In this document: piece by piece, positions 45,216 through 53,849 of the stretch
How the letters are laid out: every line of letters begins with the position of its first letter
Position numbering within the stretch: position 1 is the stretch's first letter
Assembly: GCF_001905885.1 (NCBI RefSeq)
Contig: NZ_LIYH01000002.1
Location: 487,591-551,590, forward strand
Reading direction: 5' to 3'
From: Streptomyces sp. CB03234
GTDB lineage: Bacteria; Actinomycetota; Actinomycetes; Streptomycetales; Streptomycetaceae
DNA length: 64,000 nt
The notes under the pieces: model-generated
The model's database searches: none
The model's input: only the letters and a program-made list of their open reading frames with translations
What the model was told of the DNA's origin: nothing
Made by a program: the position numbers and the translations under genes

Positions 45216-46790
45216 TCAGGACGCGGGCGTACGGCGGATCGCGCGGCCCGCCAGGACGTCCGTCCGCCGGCCGTCGGCGATGACGAAGCGGCCGTCGATC
45301 AGCACGTACGGGATGCCGGCCGGCAGGGTGCGCGGGGCGTCGAAGGTGGCGCCCGCCGCGACCGTGGCCGGGTCGAAGAGGACCAGGTCGGCGCGGTGGC
45401 CCTCGCGGACCAGGCCCCGGTCGGGGAGGCGGAGGCGGGCGGCGGGGCGGGAGGTGAGGTGGGCGACCGCCTCCTCCAGCGACAGGACGCCCAGCTCACG
45501 CGCGTACCGTCCCAGGTAGTGCGGGAACGTGCCGTACGCGCGCGGGTGCGGCTTGGCGCCCTGGAGGATGCCGTCCGAGCCGCCGGTGTGGACGCGATGG
45601 CGCATGATCGCCCGGACGTTCTCCTCGTGGCCGACGTGGTGGAGGATCGTCGTGCCCAGCCGGTCCTCGATCAGCAGGCGGCGGGCGGTGGTCCAGCCGT
45701 CGAGGCGGCGGCCGGTGAAGTGCGCCAGCGCCGGATCGGTGACGCCCGAGATCTCGATCGTGTCCCACTCGACGGGTACGCCATGACAGCCGTCCGAGCC
45801 GGTGACCTCCAGGTGGTGGCGTATCCGCTCGGCCGTCGCCTCGTCGCGGAGGCGGGCCAGGACCGCCTCCGGGCCGCCCTCGCCCGCCCAGCTCGGCAGC
45901 ATCGCGACGAGCGTCGTGCAGCCGGGCGTGTAGGGGTAGGTGTCGAGCGAGATGTCCGCGCCGTCCGCCAGCGCCTCGTCCAGCAGCGCGAGCAGCTCGG
46001 GTGCCCTGCCCTTGTTGACGCCGAAGTTCATGGTGGCGTGGGCCAGGTGCAGCGCGCAGCCGGCCTCCCGGGTAAGGGCGACCATCTCCTCGTACGCCTC
46101 CAGCGCGCCCGCGCCGTAACTGCGGTGGTGCGGGCAGTAGTAGCCGCCGTACGCCGCCACGACCCGGCACAGCTCGGTCAGTTCGGCGTCCCGCGCGTAC
46201 ATGCCGGGCGTGTAGGTGAGGCCGGACGACATGCCGACCGCGCCCTGCTCCATGCCCTCGGCGACGAGTTGCTTCATGCGGGTCAGCTCGGCGCCGGTCG
46301 GCGGGCGGTCCTCCCAGCCCATGGCGTACGCGCGGACAGTGCCCTGCGGGACGAGGTAGGCGGCGTTGACGGCGATGCCCTGACGGTCCAGCCGGTCCAG
46401 GTACTCGCCGACGGTCCGCCAGTCGAATTCGATGTCGCAGCCGTCGCCGTTCCAGCCGGTGACGGCCCGGCGGACCTCGCCGAGGGTGCGGTCGTCGACC
46501 GGCGCGTACGACAGGCCGTCCTGGCCCAGCACTTCGAGCGTGACACCCTGCGCGGCCTTGGCGCTGTGATCGGGGTCGCGGAGCAGCGCGAGGTCGCTGT
46601 GGGCGTGCATGTCGATGAAGCCGGGGGCGAGGGCGAGCCCGTGCGCGTCCAGGACGCGTGCGGCGGGCAGGGGCCGGTCGCCCTCCCGGCGGATCGCGGC
46701 GATCCTGCCGCCGGTGATGCCGACGTCGGCGCGGTAGGAGGGGCCGCCGGTGCCGTCGACGACGCGTACGTCCCGTATGACGAGGTCCAT
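45216..46790 (-). CDS. N-acyl-D-amino-acid deacylase (D-aminoacylase)
   Basis: 524 residues from the ATG at 46790, with a GGAG site in the 11-bp gap after the upstream gene. An amidohydrolase fold: MDLVIRDVRVVDGTGGPSYRADVGI, the metal motif GFIDMHAHSD, GMSSGLTYTPGMYA, and SDGILQGAKPHPRAYGTFPHYLG near the C-terminus, all D-aminoacylase signatures. It removes the acyl group from N-acyl-D-amino acids. The preceding gene codes for a D-amino-acid PLP enzyme, so the pair probably degrades acylated D-amino acids. Confidence 0.92.
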   Translation of the reverse strand: MDLVIRDVRVVDGTGGPSYRADVGITGGRIAAIRREGDRPLPAARVLDAHGLALAPGFIDMHAHSDLALLRDPDHSAKAAQGVTLEVLGQDGLSYAPVDDRTLGEVRRAVTGWNGDGCDIEFDWRTVGEYLDRLDRQGIAVNAAYLVPQGTVRAYAMGWEDRPPTGAELTRMKQLVAEGMEQGAVGMSSGLTYTPGMYARDAELTELCRVVAAYGGYYCPHHRSYGAGALEAYEEMVALTREAGCALHLAHATMNFGVNKGRAPELLALLDEALADGADISLDTYPYTPGCTTLVAMLPSWAGEGGPEAVLARLRDEATAERIRHHLEVTGSDGCHGVPVEWDTIEISGVTDPALAHFTGRRLDGWTTARRLLIEDRLGTTILHHVGHEENVRAIMRHRVHTGGSDGILQGAKPHPRAYGTFPHYLGRYARELGVLSLEEAVAHLTSRPAARLRLPDRGLVREGHRADLVLFDPATVAAGATFDAPRTLPAGIPYVLIDGRFVIADGRRTDVLAGRAIRRTPAS

Positions 46791-46801
46791 GGCGGCCGCT
46801 C

Positions 46802-48067
46802 CTAGAAGAAGGTACGGATGTAGTCGACGACCGTGCCGTCCGCCTCGACCAGCGGGATCAGCGGCCACTTGTCGAACACCGTGCAGGGATGCGACAGCCC
46901 CATGCCGACCCAGTCGCCCACCTCCAGCTCCGCCTCGGCCGTCGTGTCGAGCCAGGCGTGCTGGTCGGACAGGCGGCTCACCGTGATCCCGTCCGCCGGG
47001 CGGACCGACCCGTCGCGCGCGGAGCGGACGACCTGTGCCTCGGGGAGGTGGAGGTCGTACGCGGCGTCCCGCTTGCCCGCGTTGACGAACGCCTGCTCCG
47101 CCGTCGGGCGGGACACCACCTGCGCCCACAGGCGGAAGGCGGGCTGGAGGGCGCCCTCCTCCGGGACCCGGTTGAAAGGCGTGAGGTTGCGGTACTGGCC
47201 GTCGTCGTGGGACACGTACGCCCCCGAGCGCAGCAGCTTCAGCACCGGGCGGGACAGCGGCGGCAGTTCGGCGAACACCTCGGCGACCGTGTCGAACCAG
47301 GCGCTGCCGCCCGCGCTGACGACGATCTCGTCCAGGCCGGCCGGGAAGCGGCCCGCCTTGTCGAGCTCGACCGCGAGGGCGGTGAGGCGGCGCAGCCAGG
47401 CCCGTACGCTGCCGGTCGTCGCCTCCGGCACCTCGCCCTCGTACCCGGCGACGCCGACGAGGCGCAGCGTGCTCGTCGCGGCCACGGCGTCCGCGACGGC
47501 GGCGCACTCCGCCTCGGTACGCGCCCCGGTGCGCGCGCCGTCGCCCGCGCCGAGCTCCACGACGACGTCGACGGGGCGCCGGGAACGGCGCAGGGCTTGG
47601 TCCATCAGCTCGACGCCGCGTACGGAGTCGACGTAACAGATGAAGCGGAAGTCCGGGTCGTCGGCGAGTTCGGCGGCGAGCCAGCGGAGGGCGGCGGCGT
47701 CGACCAGCTCGTTGGCGAGGAAGATCCGCCGGATGCCGAAGGTCCGGTAGACGCGGGCCTGGTGCGGCACGGCCGCCGTGATCCCCCAGGCGCCGTACTC
47801 CACCTGACGGTCGAACAACTGCGGCGCCATGGACGTCTTGCCGTGCGGCGCGAAGGCGAGGCCGTGCCGCTCGGCGTATGTCTCCAGCAGCGCCAGGTTG
47901 TGCTCCAGGGCCTCGGCGGAGAGGGCGAGGACAGGGGTGGTGAAGCCGCCGGTGAAGAGGTCGCGGCGCTGGGCGGCCAGCTCGCCGACGGTCAGGCCCT
48001 CGGCGTCGATGGGGAGCCCCTTGAACCGGTGGTCGACGCGCTCGTCCTTGAGGTGCTCGGAGGCCAT
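46802..48067 (-). CDS. D-threonine aldolase / D-serine dehydratase-like PLP enzyme
   Basis: About 421 residues from the ATG at 48067, chosen because GGGGAAC precedes it and because the in-frame ATG at 48109 would place an operator-like palindrome inside the gene. Alanine-racemase-type barrel with the PLP lysine in FAPHGKTSMAP, and the C-terminal metal site in GLSHPCTVFDKWP (histidine and cysteine of the DSD/DTA group). It should cleave or deaminate a D-hydroxy-amino acid. It is first in a two-gene leftward operon with the deacylase and divergent from the kinase-IclR-RidA operon. Confidence 0.88.
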   Translation of the reverse strand: MASEHLKDERVDHRFKGLPIDAEGLTVGELAAQRRDLFTGGFTTPVLALSAEALEHNLALLETYAERHGLAFAPHGKTSMAPQLFDRQVEYGAWGITAAVPHQARVYRTFGIRRIFLANELVDAAALRWLAAELADDPDFRFICYVDSVRGVELMDQALRRSRRPVDVVVELGAGDGARTGARTEAECAAVADAVAATSTLRLVGVAGYEGEVPEATTGSVRAWLRRLTALAVELDKAGRFPAGLDEIVVSAGGSAWFDTVAEVFAELPPLSRPVLKLLRSGAYVSHDDGQYRNLTPFNRVPEEGALQPAFRLWAQVVSRPTAEQAFVNAGKRDAAYDLHLPEAQVVRSARDGSVRPADGITVSRLSDQHAWLDTTAEAELEVGDWVGMGLSHPCTVFDKWPLIPLVEADGTVVDYIRTFF

Positions 48068-48086
48068 GGCAACCCGTTCCCCATCT

Positions 48087-48103
48087 GTTGCATTCTCTGC
48101 AAC
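48087..48103. promoter_or_regulatory. Palindromic operator GTTGCA-N5-TGCAAC, probable IclR site
   Basis: GTTGCATTCTCTGCAAC is a perfect 6-bp inverted repeat with a 5-base centre, located 20 bp upstream of the leftward gene start and 89 bp from the rightward kinase start. The spacing and TGCA core suit IclR-family dimers, and an IclR gene lies in the divergent operon. Confidence 0.6.
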
Positions 48104-48191
48104 GCTCATTGCGTATATCGCTCGGTGGTGTCTAACATCCGGCGCAACGCCGGGTCAATGGATCCGCCGGGACCCAGTGAGGAGCCCCAGA

Positions 48192-49340
48192 GTGACCGCA
48201 ACCGACGTCGTCTGTCTCGGCGAGTCCATGGTCACCTTCCTGCCCTCCCGCCCCGGCCGCCTCGCCGACGTGCCGTCCTTCGCCCGCGCCATCGGGGGCG
48301 CCGAGTCCAACGTCGCCTGCGCGCTGGCCGCCGCCGGCCACCGGACGCGGTGGGTCAGCCGCGTCGGCGCCGACGGCTTCGGCGACCACCTGGTGGAGGC
48401 CGTCGCCGCGTACGGGGTCGACACCGCCGCCGTACGCCGCGACCCCACCCGCCCCACCGGCATCTACTTCCGCACGGCCACCGACCGGGCCAACGGCGCC
48501 CACGAGGTCGTCTACTACCGGGCAGGGTCCGCCGCCTCCGCGATGTCCCCGGAGACGGTCCCGTACGAGGACCTCGCCCCCGCCCGCGTCCTGCACCTGT
48601 CGGGCATCACCGCCGCGCTCTCCGCCGGCTGCCTGGCCCTGATGCGCGCCCTCACCGCCCGCCGCCCCGGCCGCCCCCTGCTCTCCTTCGACGTCAACCA
48701 CCGGCCGGGCCTGTGGCGCGGCGCCGACCCCTCGGTCCTCCTCGACCTCGCCCGGGGCGCCGACCTCGTCTTCGTCGGCGAGGACGAGGCGGAGGCGGCG
48801 TGGTCCCTGCGGGGCGCGGCGGCGATCCGGGCGGCGCTGCCGGAGCCGTGCGTACTGGTGGTGAAGCAGGGCGGCCGTGGCGCGACGGCGTTCAGCCGCT
48901 GCGCGGGCGTTGAACCGGGGGCTCCGCCCCCGGACCCCCGCGCCCCGCGGCGCGAAGCTGCCGCGCACCGGGGGTGTGGGAGCGTCAGTCCCCACGGTGA
49001 AACCTCCCCTCCCGCACAGGGGGCGCGGCCCCGGCAGGGCGACACCGTCACCTTCGTCCCCGCCCCCCGCGTCGACGTCGTCGCCCCCGTCGGGGCCGGC
49101 GACGCCTTCGCCGCCGGGTTCCTGTCCGCCACCCTCCGCGGCCGCACGCTCAAGCACCGCCTCCGGCACGGGCACCTGCACGCCGCCGCCGCGCTCACCG
49201 TCCCCGGCGACCTCGGCACCCCGCCCGCCACCGCACACGCCGACCGCCTCGCCGGCCTCGACGACGACGCCTGGGAGAGACTGCACCTCGGCCCCGGCTG
49301 GACGCGGACCGGGGAAGACCAGGAGGTACGTACGCCATGA
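48192..49340 (+). CDS. PfkB family sugar kinase, 2-keto-3-deoxygluconate kinase-like, with inserted repeat
   Basis: 382 residues from the GTG at 48192 (GAGGAG upstream). Family motifs: VVCLGESMVTFLP, AIGGAESNVACALAAAG, SFDVNHRPGLWRG (a KDG-kinase feature), VVKQGGRGATAF and the ATP/catalytic VVAPVGAGDAFAAGF. About 45 extra residues, Pro/Arg-rich, interrupt the gene between GRGATAFS and DTVTFVPAP; they are encoded by an intergenic-type palindromic element. Without the insert the length would be normal (about 335). The stop overlaps the IclR start (ATGA). Confidence 0.88.
   Translation: MTATDVVCLGESMVTFLPSRPGRLADVPSFARAIGGAESNVACALAAAGHRTRWVSRVGADGFGDHLVEAVAAYGVDTAAVRRDPTRPTGIYFRTATDRANGAHEVVYYRAGSAASAMSPETVPYEDLAPARVLHLSGITAALSAGCLALMRALTARRPGRPLLSFDVNHRPGLWRGADPSVLLDLARGADLVFVGEDEAEAAWSLRGAAAIRAALPEPCVLVVKQGGRGATAFSRCAGVEPGAPPPDPRAPRREAAAHRGCGSVSPHGETSPPAQGARPRQGDTVTFVPAPRVDVVAPVGAGDAFAAGFLSATLRGRTLKHRLRHGHLHAAAALTVPGDLGTPPATAHADRLAGLDDDAWERLHLGPGWTRTGEDQEVRTP
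48903..49030 (+). repeat. Palindromic repeat inserted in-frame in the kinase gene
   Basis: Contains a perfect hairpin CCGGGGGC-TCC-GCCCCCGG (48915-48933) followed by further GC-rich imperfect inverted segments. The GAACCGGGGGCTCCGCCCCC type is common downstream of Streptomyces genes but not inside them. The frame is kept. Ends are approximate. Confidence 0.7.
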
Positions 49341-50086
49341 GCCAGACCGTCGACCGCGCGCTCAGCATCCTGCCGCTGCTCGCGCGCGGCCCCGCCGACC
49401 TCGGGCAGGTCGCCGGCGCCCTCGGCGTACACAAGTCGACCGCCCTGCGGCTGCTGCGCACCCTCCATGAGCACCGGCTCGTCTACCGCCAGCAGGACCA
49501 GCGCTACCGCCTCGGCGCCCGGCTGTTCGCCCTCGCGCAGGAAGCCGTGGAGAACCTCGACATCCGCGAGATCGCCCACCCACACCTCGTACAGCTGGGC
49601 GAGGAGACCGGGCACACCGTGCACCTCGCCGTGTACGAGGAAGGCGAGGTGCTCTACCTCGACAAGGTCGACAGCCGCTACCCGGTCCGCATGTACTCAC
49701 GCATCGGCAAGCCCGTCGCGATCACCGTCGCCGCCGTGGCGAAGCTGCTGCTCGCCGACCTGCCCGAGGCCGAGCGCCGCGCGCTGGCCGCGAAGCTCGA
49801 CTACCCCATGTACACGCCCCGTTCGATCCCGAACGCCGCCGCCTTCCTCCAGGAGCTGGCGGCCGTACGTGAACAGGGCTGGGCCACCGACCTCGGTGGC
49901 CACGAGGAGTCCATCAACTGCGTCGCGGCCCCGATCCGCGGCGCGGACGGCCGGGTCGTCGCCGCCATGTCGGTGTCCGCGCCCAACGTCGTCGTCACCG
50001 CCGAGGAACTCCTCGCACTGCTCCCACTGGTGCGCCGCACCGCCGATGCCATCAGCCGTGACTACTCAGGCAAGGACACCGCATGA
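49337..50086 (+). CDS. IclR family transcriptional regulator
   Basis: 249 residues. Winged helix at the N-terminus (VDRALSILPLLARGPADLGQ, VAGALGVHKSTALRLLRTL), then the effector domain (HTVHLAVYEEGEVLYLDKVDS, the conserved INCVAAPIRGADGRVVAAMSVSAP). Coupled by ATGA overlaps to the kinase upstream and to RidA downstream, so it is expressed with its presumed targets. The likely effector is a metabolite of the sugar-acid or D-amino-acid route, and the palindrome at 48087-48103 is its likely site. Confidence 0.93.
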   Translation: MSQTVDRALSILPLLARGPADLGQVAGALGVHKSTALRLLRTLHEHRLVYRQQDQRYRLGARLFALAQEAVENLDIREIAHPHLVQLGEETGHTVHLAVYEEGEVLYLDKVDSRYPVRMYSRIGKPVAITVAAVAKLLLADLPEAERRALAAKLDYPMYTPRSIPNAAAFLQELAAVREQGWATDLGGHEESINCVAAPIRGADGRVVAAMSVSAPNVVVTAEELLALLPLVRRTADAISRDYSGKDTA

Positions 50087-50496
50087 CCGGGAAGACCCCG
50101 AAGACCGCGATCACCCCCGCCACCCACACCGCCCCGCCCGCCCGCTTCTCCCACGGCGTACGCAAGGGCAACATCCTCCAGGTGGCCGGCCAGGTCGGCT
50201 TCCTCCCGGCAGTCGAGGGCGAGCCCCCGACCGTCGCCGGGCCGACCCTGCGCGAGCAGACCCTCCAGACCCTCGCCAACGTGGAGGCGGTCCTGAAGGA
50301 GGGCGGCGCGAGCTGGGACGACGTGATGATGATGCGCGTCTACCTCACCGACACGGCGCACTTCGCCGAGATGAACGAGATCTACAACGCGTACTTCGCC
50401 GACCTGACCGCCGTCCCCGCCGCCCGTACGACGGTCTACGTCGGCCTCCCCGCCGGCCTGCTCATCGAGATCGACGCACTGGCCGCGCTCGGCTGA
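50083..50496 (+). CDS. RidA/YjgF family enamine/imine deaminase
   Basis: 137 residues. GNILQVAGQVGFLP, LREQTLQTLANVEAVLKEGGA, VVYLTD-like MRVYLTDTAHF and the arginine in PAARTTVYVGLPAG with the final IEIDALAALG are RidA signatures. Family members hydrolyse reactive enamines/imines released by PLP dehydratases. Its presence beside a D-serine-dehydratase-like enzyme fits that role well. Last gene of the rightward operon, followed by a clear hairpin. Confidence 0.93.
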   Translation: MTGKTPKTAITPATHTAPPARFSHGVRKGNILQVAGQVGFLPAVEGEPPTVAGPTLREQTLQTLANVEAVLKEGGASWDDVMMMRVYLTDTAHFAEMNEIYNAYFADLTAVPAARTTVYVGLPAGLLIEIDALAALG

Positions 50497-50501
50497 ACCG
50501 C

Positions 50502-50530
50502 CGCGGTACGGCGGGGAATCCCGTACCGCG
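50502..50530. terminator. Hairpin between convergent ridA and carboxypeptidase genes
   Basis: Perfect 10-bp arms CGCGGTACGG (50502-50511) and CCGTACCGCG (50521-50530) around nine bases, six bases after the RidA stop and 14 before the end of the convergent gene; suited to work both ways. Confidence 0.75.
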
Positions 50531-50544
50531 ACGGCCCTCGGGCA

Positions 50545-51909
50545 CTACGCGCAGTACTGCTGCTCCTTGCCGATCGACCGGTACATGCAGTCCGCGTTCT
50601 CGATCAGTTGCAGCACCGCGTCCCGGTTGCGGCTCGTCTCGCGCTCGATGACCTCGTCGGGCGGGTAGAAGCCGCCGCCCGAGGAAGAACGCGGGTACAT
50701 CTCGAAGGTGTAGCCGAAGATCTTGTGCGCGCCCCACAGGTAGTCGTCGATGGACCCGTCCGTGATGTACAGGTCACTGGACTGCTCAGGCGTGTAGCCG
50801 TTGCTCGCGGCCATCTTGCGGCCGACGGTGGCGAAGGCGTCGCGGTCGTCCTGGGTGAGGCCGGGGGCCGTGTCGTTGTACGTGTAGCCGTACGGCCACA
50901 GGATGAGTTCGCTGTACGTGTGGAAGTCGATGCCCGCCTTGATCTGCTGCTTGCCGCCGACGACCCGGGAGCGGACGAAGTCGGCGACGACCTTCACCTC
51001 GGGGGCGGACTCGGGCGCGGTGCCGCGGTAGGTGTCGGAGCTGGGGGAGCCGGAGGAGCCGCCGCAGCAGCCCCACTTGAAGTTCCAGTTGCGGTTCATG
51101 TCCGTGCCGACGTACGACGAACCGGAGTTGGGCTGCCGGTTCTTGCGCCAGCTACGGTAGGAGCCGGTGGCGATGTCGTACTCGCCGCCGTCGGGGTTGA
51201 GGTCCGGCACGATCCAGATCTCGCGGTTGTTGACGGCGCTGGTGATCCGGGAGTCGGAGCCGTAGCCGGCGCCGAACTCACGCATCAGGTACAGCGCCAT
51301 CTCGACGGTGAGGTGCTCGCGCGCGTGCTGGTGGTGGGTGAAGAGGATCTCGGGCTCGTTCTCGTCCGTGGCCACGTTGTCGCTGATCTTGATGGCGACG
51401 ATGTCGCGGCCCTGGTACGACTTGCCGATGACGCGGCGGCTCATGATGCCCGGGTACTGCTGGAGCCGCTGGCTGATCTCCGCGTTCATCTCGGCGTAGT
51501 TGTGGTACCGCGAGTCGGCGGAGGGGAAGTCCATGGCGCCGAGGGAGGTGCCGGAGGCCTTGCCGCCGGTCCGGTCGGGCGGGGCGGGCAGGGCTTCGAG
51601 TTTGTGGCCGAGGGCGCGCAGCTTGCGGGCCTGTTCGGCGTTGGCGCTGACGACGACCGCGTGGTCGTCGGCCTCGTCGATGGACACGCCGGTGGCGGCG
51701 AGGGCGGTGCGTTCGGCCGGGGTGGACGGGCCGTGGATCTCGTACTGCCGGATGACCTCCTCCGTGGTGGCGGCGGGGGCGGTCGGCACGTCGGCGGCCG
51801 TCGTGGTGGTGGCGGTGAGCGGTGCCGCGACGGCGAGCGCCAGGAGGGCCGTGAGGGTGGCGGACCTTCTGCCGGGTATGCCGCGTGTGCCGCGTATGCG
51901 CATGCGCAT
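50545..51909 (-). CDS. Secreted M14 zinc carboxypeptidase
   Basis: 454 residues from the ATG at 51909 with GGAG upstream. Signal peptide about 1-38, then a propeptide region (to about 120). Zinc ligands are in [12 protein letters not shown] (H-x-x-E) and [12 protein letters not shown] (second His); the catalytic glutamate is in [19 protein letters not shown] and [20 protein letters not shown] are typical of the carboxypeptidase T subgroup. It should remove C-terminal residues from peptides outside the cell. Confidence 0.93.
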   Translation of the reverse strand: MRMRIRGTRGIPGRRSATLTALLALAVAAPLTATTTTAADVPTAPAATTEEVIRQYEIHGPSTPAERTALAATGVSIDEADDHAVVVSANAEQARKLRALGHKLEALPAPPDRTGGKASGTSLGAMDFPSADSRYHNYAEMNAEISQRLQQYPGIMSRRVIGKSYQGRDIVAIKISDNVATDENEPEILFTHHQHAREHLTVEMALYLMREFGAGYGSDSRITSAVNNREIWIVPDLNPDGGEYDIATGSYRSWRKNRQPNSGSSYVGTDMNRNWNFKWGCCGGSSGSPSSDTYRGTAPESAPEVKVVADFVRSRVVGGKQQIKAGIDFHTYSELILWPYGYTYNDTAPGLTQDDRDAFATVGRKMAASNGYTPEQSSDLYITDGSIDDYLWGAHKIFGYTFEMYPRSSSGGGFYPPDEVIERETSRNRDAVLQLIENADCMYRSIGKEQQYCA

Positions 51910-52086
51910 GTCGTCTCCTGCGGTGGGGGGTACGGGGTGGGTTGCCCCGTGCGAGGCATCGTCCGGCCGTGGCATGAGCGCGTCAAGTAGGCATCCGGTC
52001 GTGGCGTCACCCCCCGTACCCCTTGCGCGATCACCGCGCCGCGCGCTTTGGTGACGTGACGTCGGGTGAATGAAAGGCGGCAACGC

Positions 52087-53379
52087 ATGGCAGACACCGC
52101 GCAACAGGGCGAGACCGAGGGGACGGGCCCCCGGCTCCGCAAGGCGAGCTGGCGCTACATCGGGCCCGGCATCGTCGTGGCCGCGACCGGCGTCGGCGCC
52201 GGCGACCTCGTCGCGACGCTCATCGCGGGCAGCAAGTTCGGCTACACGCTCCTGTGGGCAGCCGTCGTCGGCTGCCTCGTCAAGATCTCGCTGGCCGAGG
52301 CCGCCGGACGCTGGCACCTGGCCACCGGCCGCACCCTCTTCGACGGCTGGCGCAGCCTCGGCGCCTGGACGACCGTCTACTTCGCCGTATACGTCGCCAT
52401 CTGGGGCTTCGTGTACGGCGCGGCCGCCATGTCGTCCAGCGCCCTGCCCCTCCAGGCGCTGTTCCCGGGCGTCATGGACCTGAAGTGGTGGGCCGTCCTG
52501 TGCGGCGTGGGCGGACTGGTCTTCGTCTGGTTCAACCGGTACGCCGTCTTCGAGAAGGTCATGACGATCCTCGTCGGCGTCATGTTCGTCGTCACCGTCT
52601 ACCTCGCCATCCGCGTCACCCCGCACCTCGGCGACGCGCTCGCGGGCCTCGTACCCGTCCTCCCGGGCGGCTCGCTGATCTACACCCTCGGCCTGATCGG
52701 CGGCGTCGGCGGCACGATCACGCTGGCCGCGTACGGCTACTGGGTCAACGCCAAGGGCTGGACGGACACCTCCTGGATGAAGGTGATGCGCCTGGACAAC
52801 CGCGTCGCCTACATCACCACCGGTGTCTTCGTCGTCGCCATGCTCTTCGTCGGCGCCGAGCTGCTCCACTCCTCCGGCGTCGCCCTCGCCAAGGGCGACA
52901 AGGGACTCCTGGACCTCGGCAACGTCCTGGCGGACCAGTACGGGACCGTCACCTCCAAGCTGTTCCTCATCGGGTTCTTCGCCACCTCCATCACGTCCCT
53001 GATCGGCGTGTGGCACGGCGTGAGCCTGATGTTCTCGGACTTCGTCACCCACTACCGCAAGCGGGGCGCCACCACGGGCGAGGAGGTCGCGGCCGGCGTA
53101 CGAGAGAAGTCGCTGCCCTTCCGCGCGTACCTGCTGTGGCTGACGTTCCCGCCGATGTCCCTGCTCTTCCTGGACCAGCCGTTCGGCCTGGTGATCGTCT
53201 ACGGCGTGATCGGCGCCTTCTTCATGCCGTTCCTGGCCCTCACCCTGGTGTGGCTGCTCAACTCCTCCCGTACGCCGCGCGAATGGCGCAACGGCTGGCT
53301 GAGCAACGGCGTGCTGGGCGCGGCGGGGCTGCTGTTCGTGGTGCTGTGCGTGCAGCAGGTGCGCGAGCTGCCCTGGTAG
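52087..53379 (+). CDS. Nramp-like transporter lacking the canonical metal-binding motifs
   Basis: 430 residues from the ATG at 52087 (AAGG upstream), with about eleven membrane helices. The opening [23 protein letters not shown] aligns with the Nramp helix 1, but the metal-binding DPGN is replaced by GAGD. Helix 6 reads [15 protein letters not shown] instead of the usual MPH motif. It therefore belongs with divergent Nramp-related proteins whose substrate may not be a transition metal. Single gene with its own ribosome site, 177 bp from the divergent carboxypeptidase. Confidence 0.8.
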   Translation: MADTAQQGETEGTGPRLRKASWRYIGPGIVVAATGVGAGDLVATLIAGSKFGYTLLWAAVVGCLVKISLAEAAGRWHLATGRTLFDGWRSLGAWTTVYFAVYVAIWGFVYGAAAMSSSALPLQALFPGVMDLKWWAVLCGVGGLVFVWFNRYAVFEKVMTILVGVMFVVTVYLAIRVTPHLGDALAGLVPVLPGGSLIYTLGLIGGVGGTITLAAYGYWVNAKGWTDTSWMKVMRLDNRVAYITTGVFVVAMLFVGAELLHSSGVALAKGDKGLLDLGNVLADQYGTVTSKLFLIGFFATSITSLIGVWHGVSLMFSDFVTHYRKRGATTGEEVAAGVREKSLPFRAYLLWLTFPPMSLLFLDQPFGLVIVYGVIGAFFMPFLALTLVWLLNSSRTPREWRNGWLSNGVLGAAGLLFVVLCVQQVRELPW

Positions 53380-53414
53380 GGCGCGGGCCTGGTCACGTTG
53401 GCGATACTGGGGGC

Positions 53415-53849
53415 ATGACAACGCCCCCCGGGTTCGGCCCGCCGATACCGATACAGCCGCCGTACGGCGCATCACCGGCGCCGTACGGCGGCCCGGCCCC
53501 GGCGCCCGCCTCGTACCCGGCCCCGTACCCCGCCTCGTACCCGGCCCCGTACACGCTGCCGCTCGCCGACGGACCCGAGTTCGTGGCGCACGACCGGCGC
53601 AACTCCGTGATCGTGGACCCGTCCGGGGTGTCCCTGGAGGTCAACGGCCACACCATGGACTTCCCGTGGGCGGGCGTCTCCACGGTCCACTTCGCCCCGG
53701 CCCCGTACGGCCACGTGCTGATGGTGTCCGTCACCCACCCCAGCGGCATGCTGTACGAGTGCCGGATCGACGCCAAGCGCAAGGCCCAGCTCCACCAGTG
53801 GCTGGCGGAACTGGGCCCCGTACTGCACCACTACCTCGCCGGACGGTAG
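53415..53849 (+). CDS. Small Pro/Tyr-rich protein with PH-like C-terminal domain
   Basis: 144 residues from the ATG at 53415. The first 50 residues are low-complexity ([12 protein letters not shown]), and the rest ([52 protein letters not shown]) looks like a single PH-like beta sandwich with a closing helix. No signal peptide; probably cytoplasmic. Function unknown. Its TAG stop directly abuts the stop of the convergent chitinase with no base between. Confidence 0.75.
   Translation: MTTPPGFGPPIPIQPPYGASPAPYGGPAPAPASYPAPYPASYPAPYTLPLADGPEFVAHDRRNSVIVDPSGVSLEVNGHTMDFPWAGVSTVHFAPAPYGHVLMVSVTHPSGMLYECRIDAKRKAQLHQWLAELGPVLHHYLAGR

Noticed and set aside
47829..48191. Upstream extension of the kinase into the divergent D-amino-acid gene
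   Set aside because: The first 121 codons are antisense to a clear gene and cross the operator region; the GTG at 48192 has GAGGAG and starts the kinase fold.
53389..53475. Minus-strand frame of 976 codons joining the M14 carboxypeptidase to DNA opposite the Nramp-like gene
   Set aside because: Only the part below 51909 has signal peptide and peptidase motifs; the rest is a shadow of the transporter gene.
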